Positions 63,381 to 64,000 of a DNA stretch of 64,000 nt are shown piece after piece. The stretch's first letter is position 1; every line of letters begins with the position of its first letter. Under the pieces are notes generated by a model. The model saw nothing but the letters and a program-made list of their open reading frames with translations, was not told the origin of the DNA and ran no database searches. The stretch is taken from assembly GCF_001475935.1 (NCBI RefSeq), contig NZ_LDQA01000015.1, positions 115,337 through 179,336 of the forward strand, in the 5' to 3' direction. Source of the DNA: Aureimonas ureilytica (GTDB lineage Bacteria; Pseudomonadota; Alphaproteobacteria; Rhizobiales; Rhizobiaceae). The position numbers and the translations under genes were made by a program.

Positions 63381-64000
63381 TCAGTAGGTAAACTGCTCGC
63401 CGAGATAGATGCGGCGCACGTCGGCGTCCTCGACGATCTCCTGCGGCGCGCCGTGGGTCAGCACCGCGCCGGCATGCATGATATAGGCGCGGTCGATCAG
63501 GCCCAGCGTTTCGCGCACATTGTGGTCGGTTACGAGAACCCCGATCCCCCGACGCGTCAGATGACGCACGAGCTCCTGAATGTCTGCCACGGCAATCGGA
63601 TCGACGCCCGCGAAGGGCTCGTCCAGAAGCATGAAGGTCGGGCGCGAGGCCAGCGCGCGGGCGATTTCGCAACGCCGCCGCTCGCCGCCCGACAGCGCCG
63701 TGGAGGGCTGCTTGCGCAGGTGCGCGATGCGGAACTCTTCCAGAAGCGCGGTGAGCTGGCGCTCGCGCTCCGCCTTGTCGGGCTCCACCATCTCCAGAAC
63801 GGCGCGGACATTGTCCTCCACCGATAGGCCGCGAAAGATCGAGGCTTCCTGCGGAAGGTAGCCGATGCCGAGCCGCGCGCGGCGATACATGGGCATCTGG
63901 GTGATGTCGTGCCCGTCCAGCTCGATGCGCCCGCCATCCACCGGCACGAGCCCGGTGATCATGTAGAAGCAGGTCGTCTTGCCCGCGCCGTTGGGGCCGA
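63381..64000 (-). CDS. lptB: LPS export ABC transporter ATPase, partial
   Basis: Powers extraction of lipopolysaccharide from the inner membrane with LptF, LptG and LptC. The C-terminal 206 codons are in the window; the gene continues past the right edge, which falls inside Walker A (GPNGAGKTTCFYMITG). Visible are the Q loop LGIGYLPQEASIFRGLSVED, the ABC signature ALSGGERRRCEIARALASRP, Walker B FMLLDEPFAGVDPIAVADIQ and the H loop VLVTDHNVRETLGLIDRAYI. The order lptB-rpoN-hpf-ptsN is typical. Confidence 0.96.
   Translation of the reverse strand, partial: GPNGAGKTTCFYMITGLVPVDGGRIELDGHDITQMPMYRRARLGIGYLPQEASIFRGLSVEDNVRAVLEMVEPDKAERERQLTALLEEFRIAHLRKQPSTALSGGERRRCEIARALASRPTFMLLDEPFAGVDPIAVADIQELVRHLTRRGIGVLVTDHNVRETLGLIDRAYIMHAGAVLTHGAPQEIVEDADVRRIYLGEQFTY

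Overview
The window is chromosomal DNA of a GC-rich alphaproteobacterium of the order Hyphomicrobiales (Rhizobiales). The evidence is gene content and order: a chvI-chvG-hprK cluster beside pckA, an lptB-rpoN-hpf-ptsN run, obgE-proB-proA-nadD-rsfS-rlmH followed by an EnvC/CtpA pair, sdhCDA(B), and an F1-only atpHAGDC operon whose F0 genes are elsewhere. Assignment to a family (for instance Aurantimonadaceae) would be a guess. I found no tRNA, rRNA, CRISPR array, prophage or complete insertion sequence. Most of the window is core genome, densely packed on both strands.

Layout. 1-4535: start of a TauE/SafE permease, rplS, a methyltransferase, a bile-acid:sodium-symporter-type transporter and a polar amino acid ABC binding protein plus permease without an ATPase. 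4549-5019: an array of hairpins and the leuC leader. 5020-8430: leuC, a membrane diguanylate cyclase and an acetyltransferase. 8632-13461: succinate dehydrogenase, with an App1-type phosphatase gene between sdhA and sdhB. 13553-18794: secreted MsrA, Dps, a GFA-family protein, PriA and two unknowns. 19004-24207: ATP synthase F1. 24424-31664: rppH, a divergent polysaccharide deacetylase, ctpA, an EnvC-like factor, rlmH, rsfS and nadD. 31661-37415: proA, proB, obgE, two small genes, rpmA and rplU; an inverted-repeat element lies inside the 5' end of proA. 37416-39634: a long leader and a protein made almost wholly of RTX repeats. 39853-48700: lepA, a second diguanylate cyclase, a YeeE/YedE transporter, a pseudouridine synthase, TM2, CHAD and CYTH proteins, and glycerate kinase. 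48862-50425: a YciE ferritin-like protein and a manganese catalase. 50492-57190: hprK, chvG, chvI, a chemoreceptor remnant, a flavin-binding stress protein and pckA. 57458-64000: arfB, a fasciclin-domain protein, Tat-exported MsrB, Hsp20 with DUF1150, ptsN, hpf, rpoN and lptB.

Functional themes are energy metabolism (SDH, F1, PEP carboxykinase), envelope maintenance and stress signalling (ChvG/ChvI, CtpA/EnvC, LptB, HprK/PtsN/RpoN) and oxidative-stress defence (Dps, Mn catalase, YciE, MsrA, MsrB). I did not find one clearly novel multi-gene system. The most unusual items are the palindromic element translated into the N-terminus of ProA, the stacked hairpins before leuC, the all-repeat RTX protein, and local rearrangements of the usually conserved sdh and chv loci.
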